Shown: positions 1-9,603, numbered from the stretch's first letter. The stretch is DNA of 49,867 nucleotides from JBFMFR01 sp040752025 (GCA_040752025.1 JBFMFR010000053.1:1-49867); one strand, 5' to 3'. Numbers and translations: made by a program. The notes: generated by a model not told the origin, from the sequence alone.

Positions 1-2
1 GC

Positions 3-110
3 ATCTATCGCCGCTTGAGCAAAGATTATGAAGGTTTGGTAACTTCGAGCGAAACCTTTATCTACATCTCGATGACCAGAATCATGCTCCGTAGATTGGC
101 CCGCTCATGA
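3..110 (+). mobile_element. C-terminal end of an IS5-type transposase (partial, runs off window start)
   Basis: The open frame from base 3 to the TGA at 108-110 reads IYRRLSKDYEGLV, then TSSETFIYISMTRIMLRRLARS. This is the closing segment of DDE transposases of the IS5/IS4 superfamily, with the conserved RRL..DYE.L..SSE.. region. The rest of the gene lies upstream of the window. About 60 bases between its stop and the kinase frame at 168 probably contain the IS end; the segment around 111-145 (ending TTCTTAG/TCACTTCTC) may be the terminal inverted repeat, but the left end is not visible to confirm it. The element sits exactly where the neighbouring kinase gene is cut short. Confidence 0.65.
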
Positions 111-167
111 CTTTTCAGACAGGTTCTTAGATCACTTCTCAACCCACGGTTGCTCCACCGGCAATGG

Positions 168-899
168 TTAAAGGGTTGCCTCAACCTTTGGCGTAATGGC
201 TGCGTTGAGCAAACGAGGGTGCGGCAATTGAATACCCAGGTTTCGATCCGGTACTTCCACCGGCATCTTTCCGGTCAACAGAACATACAACGTTGCGCCT
301 AAGGCATACACGTCTGTACGAGAATCTGTACGCCCGCTGCTACCATACTGTTCGATAGGTGAAAAACCAGGGGGCACAGCTCGTGCCCCCGCTGTAGTGC
401 TCAAGTGCGGGTCGTACACCTTGGCAATGCCAAAATCTACTAGCATCGCTTTGCCATCCGGCGTTATCTTGATGTTGGCTGGCTTAATGTCGCGGTGAAT
501 AATTGACGGATTTCGGGAGTGCAGGTAGCTCAATGCATCACAAATCTGCTCTATCCATCGTAGTACTTGTGTTTCGGGCAGTGGTCCGCCAACACGTAGA
601 AGCATGGCTCCCAAATCTTCCCCATCTACAAACTCCATTACCAAGTATTGCCCCTGACCAGGAACGCTGAAGCAATCGATAACCTTGGGCAAGTTTGGGT
701 GGGTCAAGTCAAAGAGGATTTGCGCCTCACGCTTGAATTGCCTCTGTGCTTCTGGAGAAATTTCTAGATTCTCCTTGAGCGCCATAGGGCGATCCATCCG
801 AGTGTCCCAGACACGGTAGACTGCGCCAAAGCCCCCTTGTCCGAGCAGCTTGACAACACGGTAGCGATTGTCAAGAATTTGTCCTGGTGAAAGCGGCAT
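168..899 (-). pseudogene. Ser/Thr protein kinase, 3'-truncated next to an IS end
   Basis: This 243-residue frame is a Hanks-type protein kinase. It shows a glycine loop GQGGFGAVY, the ATP-binding lysine in MALKEN, the catalytic HRDIKPAN, the DFG motif in LVDFGIAK, and the DVYALGATLYVLLTG segment of the C-lobe. The start at 899 is chosen because AGGAGGTG lies just upstream; a longer frame to 1121 has no such site. The frame stops after PKVEATL, where complete kinases continue with the last helices of the C-lobe and often a membrane anchor or sensor domain. The transposase remnant follows directly, so the gene was probably broken by IS insertion. The catalytic motifs are intact, so residual activity is possible but unlikely without the last C-lobe helices. 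Confidence 0.8.
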
Positions 900-1159
900 G
901 CCCCACCTCCTGGAAGTCGCACCACATAATCTGGGATTGAGGAAAGTCGACAAATCCAGCCGATTACTACGCAAATAGTATAGCCTGATTCTGGCTGTTT
1001 GTGAGGAAAGTGATAGACGACTTTGGCTTGAATAGGGCGCGAATCTGGTTGTGGTGGTCGGGTAAAATGGAACACGCCAACCGCGCGGGGGAAAAGAACC
1101 GGTGAAGGAATCATCGAGCATGGCACCGGCGAGGGTGGGGTATGGAATGCGAACATGCC

Positions 1160-1405
1160 ACTCATTGAGTAAGCCACTTAGGGTAGGGAGCCCTGGCGAG
1201 GGCTAGGAAGCGAGGTTGGGTGAGGGCCTGGCCGGCTTCGGGCTGGGTGATGGCGTCGGAGGCTTTGAGCAGGTCGGCAAATTCGGCTTGGACTAGGCGC
1301 TGGAATTCGTCGGGGTTGAGCCGGCGGCGATGGCTAGGTCGCTGGCCAATTTGCCCTGGGCTTTGGCGGCGGTGGTCAGGTTTTGTGAAGAATAATTTAT
1401 GAAGA
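1160..1405 (-). pseudogene. Possible decayed coding remnant in the gap between kinase and TPR gene
   Basis: The stretch 900-1487 has no convincing intact gene. On the minus strand, two short frames join through an apparent frameshift near 1320. The upstream part reads NLTTAAKAQGKLASDLAIAAG. The downstream part reads LNPDEFQRLVQAEFADLLKA and continues to a stop near 1166. The amphipathic, protein-like composition suggests the tail of a lost gene. I do not recognise the family, and chance is a real alternative. The plus-strand frames here look like shadows. Confidence 0.25.
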
Positions 1406-1487
1406 TTCTCCCAGATGTGAGAAATCCTACGCCAATTGGCTGGCAGCGGACGGGTCGCGCAATATAGAATTCGAGTAAAATACCAAC

Positions 1488-3578
1488 GTGAAGAGCGCTT
1501 TAGAAGCCGGTATTGCTGCTGCGCAAGCGGGCGACGTGCGCAATGCGACGATCCTGCTCTCGAATGCTGTGCGCATCGAGCCCGGGTCGGAGCTGGGGTG
1601 GCTGTGGCTGGGCAGGTGCCTGGCTGAACCCGAGCGCAAGGTCTACTGTTTCCGGCGCGCCCTGGCGCTCAACCCGGCCAACGCGGAAGCTGCCCAGGAG
1701 CTGAAAAGCATGGGGGTGGCCCTGCCCCCGGTGCCGGAAAAGCCGCCAGGGCCGGGCGTGGAGGCGAGGGAGGCCCCACCCGCTCCTCCAGAAGCGCAGG
1801 CGGCAGCACAGCCGGCCGAGGTGAAGCGAGCGCCGGGCAGGAAAGCTGTGCGCCGAAAGACCCGGAAGCGAACCGACGGACTGTGGTGGGTGTTTGCCGG
1901 CCTGCTCCTGCTGGTCGTTCTGGCTGGATCTGCTTTGCTGGTATTGCTCTCGCCGGTTGGGGCGGGGCTGCGCGGCGGGTTGGTAGGGACGGCAACCGGG
2001 CCGGCGCCCAGCGCGCCTTTTGCCCAGGCATTGGCAGGGGGGCAGATAGTTACTTCAACCACCTCGCTCACAACGACCTCTACACTGACCAGCAGCCCGA
2101 CTGCCTCCCTGACGCCTACGCTCACCCCTACGCCTACCCGATTTACTGCTACTCCCTCAGCTACTGCCTCGCCGACTACCGACTCTGAGGCTGCCCGGGC
2201 GATGATCCTGTATACCCGGGCAAAATCCTTGAGAGACCAGGCTGTTCAAGAGCAATCCCTGGAGCGGTTCTATGATTTGATCGAGCAGGCGCGGGAGTGC
2301 ATTGACGAGGCGATTGCTTTGGAACCCGAGAATGGCGAATATTATTTCACGCGCTTCCGGATTTACGAGACGCTTGGCTCTGCCCAGGACCTGACGGCAA
2401 ACTACCAGATCTCCCAGGAGCTGGCGCTTGAAAACTTGCGCACGGCAGTGGCCCTGGGCGGGGTGCTCTTCTCGCGGGCTGAACGGGATATTCCGTTGAC
2501 GCTGTTCTCTGTGCGGCGCTGCGACGAGGGGATGGCCGAACTCGACCAGATCGTCCAGGCGCGCGGCGCATCTGCGCCACCCAGCGTGGGTTTGCAGTAC
2601 GTGGCCTCCTGCGGTTATTTGTGCCAGGGAGAAATCGGGAAAGCCCTCGAAGCCATCGAGAAGGCGCAGGCGATCGAAGATTCCGACGACTATCAATGGC
2701 TGCAAGCCATCCTTTTGTATCACGCCGGGCGCAAGGGCGAGGCGCTCGAGATCTTGAACCAGTTGATCACCAGGAAACCCAATTCTTTTGGACCGCGCTA
2801 TTATCTGCGGGCGCTGATCTATTACGAGCAGGGGCGCTCTGACCTGGCTGAGCGGGATCTCTATTTCGGAGACGCCAATACCTGGAACCGGGCCGGATTG
2901 GCCAGCTACGTCCGGGCCCACCTTGCCCTGGATCGCGGGCACAAAGAGGAAGGCATTGCCCTGCTGCAAGAGGCGCGGATAACGATGCTCTGGCCGTATC
3001 ACCCGCTCGAAGCGCGCATCGATCGGGAGTTGATCCTTCTGAAAGCCGGGAAGCCGGTCCATATTGCAGGGGAAGTTGGTTTCGAATGGACGCCGATCCC
3101 GCCGGTCGCGCCGGCTGCCACGGCCACACATCGGCCTACCCGCGCCCCAGGCCAGCCGTTCCCCACGCCGCCGTTTCCGACCCCGGCCAGCATGGAACAG
3201 GGCAGTGGAATGATTCAATTCGATGGGGTTGCCTACCCGGTGTTCCTGTTCCAGCCCGCCCAGCCGGTGCGCTTACAGGAGGTGCGGAGCCTGAGGCTGC
3301 ACCTGATATCCACGTCTGGCTCCTCCGGCCCAACGATCTTTCGAACCTTCTTGTGGGATTTCAAGAAGGGCGTGTGGGTGATGCTCGAATCGCTGTGGGG
3401 AGACAGTGATATCCCTGACCCAGGGCGCTTTGTCGACGAGCAGGGACGAATATACGTTGCGGTCCGCTATCCTGTAGAAAAACGGGGAACGATCTTGAAC
3501 CTGGCTTTCACCCTGGTGGGGGTAGCTGAGGATGGAAGCGAAGTGAAATTCGGGTGGGGGATATTGCCTGCTCCTTGA
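1488..3578 (+). CDS. TPR-repeat membrane protein with Thr/Pro-rich linker
   Basis: This 696-residue protein begins with a TPR-like helical pair (residues 1-75, AGDVRNATILLSNAVRIEPG then LGWLWLGRCLA). A Pro/Ala-rich stretch and a basic patch (RKAVRRKTRKR) follow, then one membrane segment around residues 130-155 (WWVFAGLLLLVVLAGSALLV). Next comes a Ser/Thr/Pro linker near residues 190-235, a long TPR-like helical region (about 240-510), a second Pro/Thr linker and a beta-rich C-terminal domain of about 120 residues. The basic patch before the membrane segment suggests the N-terminal TPR is cytoplasmic and the large part is outside. The start is GTG without a Shine-Dalgarno site. A TAAAAT hexamer at 1476-1481 would put the transcript start at or near the GTG. 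The role is unknown, perhaps a scaffold at the cell surface. Confidence 0.75.
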   Translation: MKSALEAGIAAAQAGDVRNATILLSNAVRIEPGSELGWLWLGRCLAEPERKVYCFRRALALNPANAEAAQELKSMGVALPPVPEKPPGPGVEAREAPPAPPEAQAAAQPAEVKRAPGRKAVRRKTRKRTDGLWWVFAGLLLLVVLAGSALLVLLSPVGAGLRGGLVGTATGPAPSAPFAQALAGGQIVTSTTSLTTTSTLTSSPTASLTPTLTPTPTRFTATPSATASPTTDSEAARAMILYTRAKSLRDQAVQEQSLERFYDLIEQARECIDEAIALEPENGEYYFTRFRIYETLGSAQDLTANYQISQELALENLRTAVALGGVLFSRAERDIPLTLFSVRRCDEGMAELDQIVQARGASAPPSVGLQYVASCGYLCQGEIGKALEAIEKAQAIEDSDDYQWLQAILLYHAGRKGEALEILNQLITRKPNSFGPRYYLRALIYYEQGRSDLAERDLYFGDANTWNRAGLASYVRAHLALDRGHKEEGIALLQEARITMLWPYHPLEARIDRELILLKAGKPVHIAGEVGFEWTPIPPVAPAATATHRPTRAPGQPFPTPPFPTPASMEQGSGMIQFDGVAYPVFLFQPAQPVRLQEVRSLRLHLISTSGSSGPTIFRTFLWDFKKGVWVMLESLWGDSDIPDPGRFVDEQGRIYVAVRYPVEKRGTILNLAFTLVGVAEDGSEVKFGWGILPAP

Positions 3579-3605
3579 CAAGCTGTTGTGATCTAATGCT
3601 GAAAT
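3575..3605 (+). promoter_or_regulatory. Candidate promoter for the AbrB/PIN pair
   Basis: TTGACA lies at 3575-3580 and overlaps the stop codon of the TPR gene. The best downstream hexamer is TGAAAT at 3600-3605, 19 bases away, inside the palindrome at 3597-3628. The -35 is perfect; the -10 is weak. Confidence 0.4.
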
Positions 3606-3628
3606 ACGGATTAATCGGTATTTCAGCA
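3597..3628 (+). promoter_or_regulatory. 32-bp near-perfect palindrome, likely antitoxin operator
   Basis: The arms TGCTGAAATAC (3597-3607) and GTATTTCAGCA (3618-3628) are perfect inverted repeats. The 10-base centre is itself almost palindromic around ATTAAT. It ends 11 bases before the antitoxin ATG and overlaps the likely promoter. VapB/AbrB antitoxins typically bind such sites to repress their own operon. The site could equally form an RNA hairpin. Confidence 0.6.
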
Positions 3629-3639
3629 AGGAGCGTGCG

Positions 3640-3918
3640 ATGGAAGCGACGATTCAAGTGAGGCAGCGTGGCACGCTGACTCTGCCGGCCGAGCTGCGCG
3701 AGAAATATGGCATCCGTGAAGGGGATACTTTTCGGGTGATCGACCTGGATGGCGTTTTTGTGTTGGCGCGGATGGCGCCGATGGCGCCCGAGCTGGCGCG
3801 CGAGGTCGAGAAGGCGCGCCTGGAAGCCGGGCTGAGCATCGAAACGCTTTTGCGCGCGCTGCGCGAGCAGCGCGAGAAATCCCAGGCCAGGGCAGATGCT
3901 TCAGACGAGCCGGCCTAA
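3640..3918 (+). CDS. AbrB/SpoVT-fold antitoxin (VapB-like)
   Basis: This 92-residue protein has an N-terminal swapped-hairpin DNA-binding domain: IQVRQRGTLTLPAELREKYGIREGDTF, then VIDLDGVFVLAR, typical of AbrB-family antitoxins. The C-terminal half is helical and charged, suited to wrapping the toxin. It starts at ATG 3640 after AAGGAG. It overlaps the PIN gene by 23 bases, so the two are translated together. It should neutralise the PIN ribonuclease and repress the operon through the palindrome just upstream. Confidence 0.85.
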   Translation: MEATIQVRQRGTLTLPAELREKYGIREGDTFRVIDLDGVFVLARMAPMAPELAREVEKARLEAGLSIETLLRALREQREKSQARADASDEPA

Positions 3919-4348
3919 GCCGAAAGTTTTCGTGGACGCGGATGTGCTGTTTGCCGGCAGCGCGGCGCCCTCCGAGCAGGGGGCCAGCCTGTTGGTGCTG
4001 CGCATGGCTGAGATCACGCTGCTGGAGGCGTATTCCTCGCAGCAGGTGAGCGGCGAGGTGGAGCGCAACCTGCTGGCGAAGCTGCCGCAGGCGCTGCCGG
4101 CTTTTCGCATGATCGCGTTGCGCTGTTTGAAGGTGGTGTCCGATCCCAGTGTGTTGGATTTAATCGCTTACCGCGGGCTGGCGGACCCGGCTGATCTGCC
4201 AATCCTGGCAGCGGCGCACCTGGCGGGCTGTTCCTGGCTGGTCAGCTTCAACACGCGCCATTATCGACCAGGGCACCCTGAGGTGAGCGTGCTGCCGCCG
4301 GGGGATTTCCTGCTGCGGGTGCGCGATCTTTTGGCAAGATTGGGCTGA
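3896..4348 (+). CDS. PIN-domain ribonuclease toxin (VapC-like)
   Basis: This 150-residue PIN-domain protein carries the first acidic motif in KVFVDADVLFAG, a middle acidic residue in SGEVERNLL, and a late motif DPADLPILAAAHLAGCSWLVSFNTRHY, where Asp residues complete the metal-binding site. PIN toxins cleave tRNA, rRNA or mRNA using Mg2+ or Mn2+. The gene overlaps the AbrB-type antitoxin by 23 bases. It converges with the ABC transporter ATPase gene, the two ends being 6 bases apart. The long spacing between the first Asp and the last motif fits the PIN_3 subtype. Confidence 0.8.
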   Translation: MLQTSRPKPKVFVDADVLFAGSAAPSEQGASLLVLRMAEITLLEAYSSQQVSGEVERNLLAKLPQALPAFRMIALRCLKVVSDPSVLDLIAYRGLADPADLPILAAAHLAGCSWLVSFNTRHYRPGHPEVSVLPPGDFLLRVRDLLARLG

Positions 4349-4354
4349 GAGGCT

Positions 4355-5191
<837 letters not shown>

Positions 5192-5282
5192 GTTTGGCCT
5201 CCTTGGGGTGGGCCAGGTGGCGGGTGAAAGGGGCGGGCGGGCGGTTGGGAACCGGGCGGGTCACAGACCCGCCCCTACATGG

Positions 5283-6428
5283 TTATGGGACGGTGATGTC
5301 GACGAAGGCAGTCATGCCCCAGCGCAGGTTTTCGGGCCATTCGGGCATTTCGATGATGGCGGTGTAGTTGACGCCGGAGCCCTGGGCGGGCTTGACCGCC
5401 AGGCTCTTGACGGTGCCTGCGATGACGATGTCGGGCAGGGCGTCGAAGGTGATCTTGACGGGGGCGCCAACGGAGACGCGGGCGGCGTCGATCTCGTTCA
5501 GGTCGGTGGTTTCGACGCGCAGGTGCTGCAAGTCGGCGAGCTGCAGGATGGGCACGCCGGGGTTGACCCATTCGCCGGCGTCGACGTACAGCTCGCTGAC
5601 CACGCCGGTGAAGAGGGCGCGCAGCTCGAGGTCATCCAGGGCGGCCTGGGCGGCCGCCAGGGCGGCGTCGGCGTTCTCCAGGCGGGCCTGGGCGACTTTG
5701 ACTTCGGCCGGGTCGGGGCCGTCTTTCCAGGTCTCGTAATCTTTACGGGCCTGGTCGAGGTTGTTTTGGGCGACATCGCGGGCGGTGAGCAATTCCAGGT
5801 GGCGCACAGCGGAGTTGTAATCGCTCTGGGCGTCGTCCAGGTCTTCTTTGAGCCTCTTGCGGGTGGCGTCGCCCTCGGATTTGAACTTATAGGGCTCGAA
5901 GACGTCGCGGGCTTCGTCCAGGGCGGCGCGCATGATGTCGATGGCCTCCCAGGGGTCGAGGTCTTCCAGGCTGAGGGGCACAGTGTAGTTATCCAGGTTG
6001 TACTGGGCGTCGCGCAACTGCTTGGAATAGAGGGAGATAGCCTGCAGGGCCTGGGTGCGGGCGGCGTCGGCGGCATCGTCGAGATCGTCGATGGCTTTCT
6101 GGGCGGCGGTGGTTTCGAATTTGGCGCCGGCGATGGCGGCCTGCAGCTCTTCGCGGCCCTTCAGGCGCACCAGCACCTGCCCGGCTTCGACGGCATCGCC
6201 TTCTTTGACCAGGACTTCAGCGATCAGGCCGGGGGCAGTCACGCTGAGAACGCTGGACTCGGCGGGGGTGACTTCACCGGTGGCGCTGACGATCGGGGCC
6301 AGATCGCCGGTGTCTGGAGGGGCGACGGTGGGGGTGGGTGACTGGGGTAATCCAGAGCAGCCAGAAAGGAGCAGGGCGGCGAGCAGGATCAGGGCCAGGA
6401 TCGAGCGGGGGTGGGTGGGGTAGTACAT
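5283..6428 (-). CDS. Lipoprotein membrane-fusion adaptor of the ABC exporter (HlyD/MacA type)
   Basis: This 381-residue protein has a lipoprotein signal: hydrophobic ILALILLAALLLSGC with Cys at the lipobox. A Thr/Pro linker follows, then a biotinyl-lipoyl half (VTAPGLIAEVLVKEGDAVEAGQVLVRL), a long alpha hairpin with coiled-coil character (about residues 95-240), the second lipoyl half (LRALFTGVVSELYVDAGEWVNPG) and a beta-barrel segment (VGAPVKITFDALPD). MacA-like adaptors link an inner-membrane ABC pump to the exterior. The start at 6428 is chosen because GGAGGAAG precedes it and it gives a clean signal peptide. It lies between the permease and ATPase genes. Confidence 0.88.
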   Translation of the reverse strand: MYYPTHPRSILALILLAALLLSGCSGLPQSPTPTVAPPDTGDLAPIVSATGEVTPAESSVLSVTAPGLIAEVLVKEGDAVEAGQVLVRLKGREELQAAIAGAKFETTAAQKAIDDLDDAADAARTQALQAISLYSKQLRDAQYNLDNYTVPLSLEDLDPWEAIDIMRAALDEARDVFEPYKFKSEGDATRKRLKEDLDDAQSDYNSAVRHLELLTARDVAQNNLDQARKDYETWKDGPDPAEVKVAQARLENADAALAAAQAALDDLELRALFTGVVSELYVDAGEWVNPGVPILQLADLQHLRVETTDLNEIDAARVSVGAPVKITFDALPDIVIAGTVKSLAVKPAQGSGVNYTAIIEMPEWPENLRWGMTAFVDITVP

Positions 6429-6458
6429 TTGGACTTCCTCCGATTTTTTATAAAAATA

Positions 6459-6544
6459 GCTCACGGATGACCCGGATAACACGGATCTGTTTCTTTGGTT
6501 TGTTCGTGGCTCACGGATGAAACAGGATAACATGGATTTCTTTC
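6459..6544. repeat. Degenerate direct repeat pair, about 38 bp at 50-bp spacing
   Basis: Two copies of a unit begin at about 6459 and 6509 with GCTCACGGATGA. They continue through GGATAAC and CGGAT/TGGAT and end in TTCTTT. They fill the gap between permease and adaptor genes. Similar CACGGAT..GGATAACACGGAT phrases recur between genes in many bacterial genomes, so this is more likely a dispersed intergenic repeat than a regulatory site. Confidence 0.6.
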
Positions 6545-6551
6545 TTTGACG

Positions 6552-8798
6552 TTATTCATAGCGCAGGGCTTCGACGGGCTGGAGGCGGGTGGCGCGGAAG
6601 GCGGGGTACAGGCCGCCGAGCAGGCCGAGGGTGACGGCGACGGCCAGGGCGCGCAGGAAAATGTCCAGGTCCCATTGGGGCTGCAGGTAGCCGCCGATGG
6701 TGGGAGCGTGCTGGAGCAGGTAAGCCAGGCCGAAGGCCACGCCGATGCCGGCCAGGCCGCCGAGCAGGCCCAGCAGCAGCGACTCGCGCAGGATCATGGC
6801 GAGCACGGCGCGGCGGCGCCAGCCGAGGGCGCGCAGCACGCCGATCTCGCGGGTGCGCTCAAAGACCGACATGAGCATGGTGTTGAGCACGCCCACGCCG
6901 CCGATGAGGATGGTGACGAAGGAAATGCCGCCGAGCAGGCCATCCATGCTGCGCATGTCGGGCATCTGCTGGACGAACTCGCCGGCCAGGCTGGCGTGCA
7001 CTTCGGGGAACTGGGCGTTGATGGCGGCGGCGATGTCGGGGGCGCGGGTGGGTTCGTGCAGCTTGACGGCGTACATGCCGACACGGCGCGGCCGGCCGGT
7101 GAAGACCTGGGCGTCGCGCAGGGAGACAACGCCGCCGATTTCCTCCCAACTGGCGGAGCTTTCGAAGATGCCAACGACGCGGAAGCGCGTGCCGCTCAGA
7201 TCGAGGGTGTCTCCGACGCGGGTATGCAGGCTCTCGGCCATGAACTTGCCGAGCAATATCTGGTGGTTGCCGGTGAGGGACTCCCCCTCGACAACCTCGA
7301 GGCGCTGGATGCCGAATTCGTTGGGGGCGTAACCCCACAGGATGAAGAAGCTGCTGGAATTGGGCAGCATGACGGCGGTGAAAATGATGCCGCTGACGCC
7401 TTTGACCTGGGGCATAGCAGCGATTTTCTCGCCGACGCGCTCGTCGATGATGGACAACTCGGTATCGGAGATGTCGGCCTGGCGGATCATGATTTCGGAA
7501 CTGGCGCCCATGATGTCGGAGAAGGAGGCGATGAAGCCGCGCACGACGCTCTCCAGGGACATGATGGCTCCCACGGTAATGGCGATGACGAGAAGGGTGA
7601 GAATGGTGCGCCCGGAGCGCTGCCACAGGCTTTGGACGGCCATGCCACCGAGGGGCAGGCGGCGAGCGCGCACCCCGCTGCTGCCGCCTTCGTAACGCAG
7701 GGCCTCGACGGGCTGCATGCGAGCGGCGCGCCAGGCAGGGTACAGGCCGCCCACCAGGCCCAGGATGAAGACGACAGTGAAGGCCTGGAATAACAACTCG
7801 GGCTGGATGGTGGCTTTGGTAAGGCCCATGAAGACGGTGATTTTGGAGAGGCCGCTGAGCAGCCAGTAACCCAGGCCGACGCCGAAGAGCCCGCCTAAAA
7901 TGCTAACGGTAATGGACTCCATTAAGATCATCCACAGGACGCGGCGGTTGCTCCAGCCGATGGCGCGCAGGGTGCCGATTTCACGCGTGCGCTCCATGAC
8001 GGCCATCAGTTGGGCGTTCATCATGCCCACACCGCCGATGAGGATGGCCAGGCCGCCGATGGCCCAGACGTAGCCGCGCAGCATGTCGGCCATGACCTGC
8101 TTGTTGGCGAACTCCTGTGCGCCGCTGAGGTCCAGATCATCGTAGAGCCTTTCGAAACGGGTGATGAAGCGCTGGCGCAAGCCGGGATCTTTGAGGCGAA
8201 TGTAGAACAGGCTGACCTGGCGGGGCTTGCCGAGCAGCTCCTGGGCGTCTTTCAGGCTGAGCAGGATGCCGCTGTCCTGGAAGGCGTCGCCGGTCTCATA
8301 CAGGCCGACGATGCGAAAAACGCTGCCGGTCAGGCGCAGCGAGTCTCCGACGCTTTTTTCCATGACTTCGGCGGCAGCTTTGCCGAGCAGCAGGGGCTTA
8401 CCGTGGGCCTTTTGGGCTTCATGCGAATCCAGGCCGACGCCCTGGATCACCTGGAAGCGGCCGAGCACAAAGCTGTCCAGCGGGTAGCCGAAGACGAAGA
8501 TGAAAGGTTCGTTTTCGGCATTGGTAAAGCCCTGGATCATGCCGCTGATCTCAGAGACTTCAGGCATGGCAGCCAGATCCTCGCCAACTTTCTCGTCTAC
8601 GGCGCTGTAGCTGGGATCGAAGGCGTTGGGCTGGCTGACGATCAGGTCGGCTTTGCTGCCAGCCAGAACGGCGGTATAGCCGCTCTCCAGGCCGGTGGCC
8701 ATGGCGCCCAGGGCGATGATGGCGGCCACGCCGATGCCAATGCCCAGGATGGTGAGCAGCGTGCGGATTTTGCGGCGGAGCAGGTTTTTGACAAACAC
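6552..8798 (-). CDS. ABC transporter permease with two tandem MacB/FtsX units
   Basis: This 748-residue protein contains two homologous halves of about 375 residues. Each starts with a membrane helix after an amphipathic segment (RRKIRTLLTILGIGIGVAAIIALG; SGRTILTLLVIAITVGAIM). Each then has a large extracytoplasmic MacB-PCD-like domain and three membrane helices with the signature ERTREIGTLRAIGW or ERTREIGVLRALGW. Both halves end in LQPVEALRYE-like phrases. It is an internal duplication giving eight membrane segments, as in LolCDE-like or macrolide and peptide exporters. The partner ATPase and adaptor are downstream. The substrate cannot be read from the sequence. Between TetR and this gene lies a hairpin (stem 8849-8855/8861-8867) and a TATAAT at 8891-8896 on this strand. 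Confidence 0.88.
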   Translation of the reverse strand: MFVKNLLRRKIRTLLTILGIGIGVAAIIALGAMATGLESGYTAVLAGSKADLIVSQPNAFDPSYSAVDEKVGEDLAAMPEVSEISGMIQGFTNAENEPFIFVFGYPLDSFVLGRFQVIQGVGLDSHEAQKAHGKPLLLGKAAAEVMEKSVGDSLRLTGSVFRIVGLYETGDAFQDSGILLSLKDAQELLGKPRQVSLFYIRLKDPGLRQRFITRFERLYDDLDLSGAQEFANKQVMADMLRGYVWAIGGLAILIGGVGMMNAQLMAVMERTREIGTLRAIGWSNRRVLWMILMESITVSILGGLFGVGLGYWLLSGLSKITVFMGLTKATIQPELLFQAFTVVFILGLVGGLYPAWRAARMQPVEALRYEGGSSGVRARRLPLGGMAVQSLWQRSGRTILTLLVIAITVGAIMSLESVVRGFIASFSDIMGASSEIMIRQADISDTELSIIDERVGEKIAAMPQVKGVSGIIFTAVMLPNSSSFFILWGYAPNEFGIQRLEVVEGESLTGNHQILLGKFMAESLHTRVGDTLDLSGTRFRVVGIFESSASWEEIGGVVSLRDAQVFTGRPRRVGMYAVKLHEPTRAPDIAAAINAQFPEVHASLAGEFVQQMPDMRSMDGLLGGISFVTILIGGVGVLNTMLMSVFERTREIGVLRALGWRRRAVLAMILRESLLLGLLGGLAGIGVAFGLAYLLQHAPTIGGYLQPQWDLDIFLRALAVAVTLGLLGGLYPAFRATRLQPVEALRYE

Positions 8799-8848
8799 GG
8801 TTTTACCCTGATCAAATACTCTCGAGCGGTGCGGCCGTTAAACAAAGC

Positions 8849-8867
8849 GACGGCACAGAATGCCGTC
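8849..8867 (-). terminator. Hairpin between TetR gene and permease gene
   Basis: GACGGCA at 8849-8855 pairs perfectly with TGCCGTC at 8861-8867 around a 5-base loop. On the minus strand it is followed by a weak T-rich run (GCTTTGTTT). It could attenuate read-through from the regulator into the exporter, but the T-run is poor. Confidence 0.35.
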
Positions 8868-8896
8868 CATGCAGGATGAGGCCACCTGGGATTATA

Positions 8897-9547
8897 CTAT
8901 GGAAGGTGGATGCCCTCGAAGAGGATGGCAGCGGTGGTGTTGGCCAGGTCCTCCCAGCGCGAGTGCACCAACGGGTCATCCAAGACCTGCAGGACGAATA
9001 GACCGGTCCAGATGCTGACGACCAGGCGAGCGGCAAGCTGGGCATCCACGGATTGGATGTGACCAAGCTGGATGCGCGCCTGCAACTGCCGCTCGAGCAT
9101 TTCCAGGGCGGGCAGAACCAGCTCCTGGTAATAGCGCTGGCGTAAGTCGGCATCGGCCAGGATTTCGGAGAGCAAGGCCTGCTGCATGGCGGTCTGCGAC
9201 GGGTCGAGACCCTGGCTTTTGAAAACCTCCAGGAACAACTGGCGGGTATCGCCAGGAACATCTGCGCTGAGCTGGGCGGTCAGGTTTTGCTTACGCGCCA
9301 GGCGAGCCATAATACCGAACAGCAAGTCGTTCTTGCTCTCGAAATAATTGTATAAGGTGCCTTCAGAGAGACCGGCGGCTTCGGCGATCTCTTTGGTGGT
9401 GGTGCGGTGGAAGCCTTTCTCGGCGAAGAGGCGAGAAGCGGCGTCCAGGATTTGCTCCAGGCGGGCAGCAACCTGCCGCTGACGGGCGGCAATCTGCCGC
9501 TGGGATCTGGCAGAGGCGGCGTCTACGGACGTTTCTTCATCAGGCAT
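8897..9547 (-). CDS. TetR-family repressor of the exporter operon
   Basis: This 216-residue protein has the TetR helix-turn-helix, ILDAASRLFAEKGFHRTTTKEIAEAAGLSEGTLYNYFESKNDLL, after a basic Arg/Gln-rich N-terminus. The C-terminal ligand-binding and dimer helices follow. The start at 9547 is used because GGAGG precedes it; upstream Met codons fall in the operator palindrome and are unlikely starts. The gene is 98 bases before the permease on the same strand. A strong promoter (9604-9631) is followed immediately by a 33-bp palindrome. It should repress itself and the exporter until it binds a small molecule. Confidence 0.9.
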   Translation of the reverse strand: MPDEETSVDAASARSQRQIAARQRQVAARLEQILDAASRLFAEKGFHRTTTKEIAEAAGLSEGTLYNYFESKNDLLFGIMARLARKQNLTAQLSADVPGDTRQLFLEVFKSQGLDPSQTAMQQALLSEILADADLRQRYYQELVLPALEMLERQLQARIQLGHIQSVDAQLAARLVVSIWTGLFVLQVLDDPLVHSRWEDLANTTAAILFEGIHLP

Positions 9548-9569
9548 GAGCACCTCCATCGTATTTCTA

Positions 9570-9602
9570 AGTGAGTGCTCACTTAATAAGTGAGCACTCA
9601 CT
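9570..9602 (-). promoter_or_regulatory. 33-bp perfect palindrome, TetR operator
   Basis: The 16-base arms 9570-9585 (AGTGAGTGCTCACTTA) and 9587-9602 are exact inverted repeats around a single A. Each arm also holds a smaller dyad around GAGTGCTC. The site begins two bases downstream of the TATAAT box and ends before the TetR gene's ribosome site. GTGAGTGCTCAC-like elements are typical TetR operators, so negative autoregulation is inferred. Confidence 0.85.
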
Positions 9603-9603
9603 C

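Noticed and set aside
2157..3218. Minus-strand 353-residue frame within the TPR gene
   Set aside because: The TPR protein on the plus strand has coherent domains; this frame has none.
6546..7793. Plus-strand frame of 415 residues opposite the permease
   Set aside because: Composition is Gly/Ala/Asp/Gln-rich and repetitive without domains; the permease on the other strand is clear.
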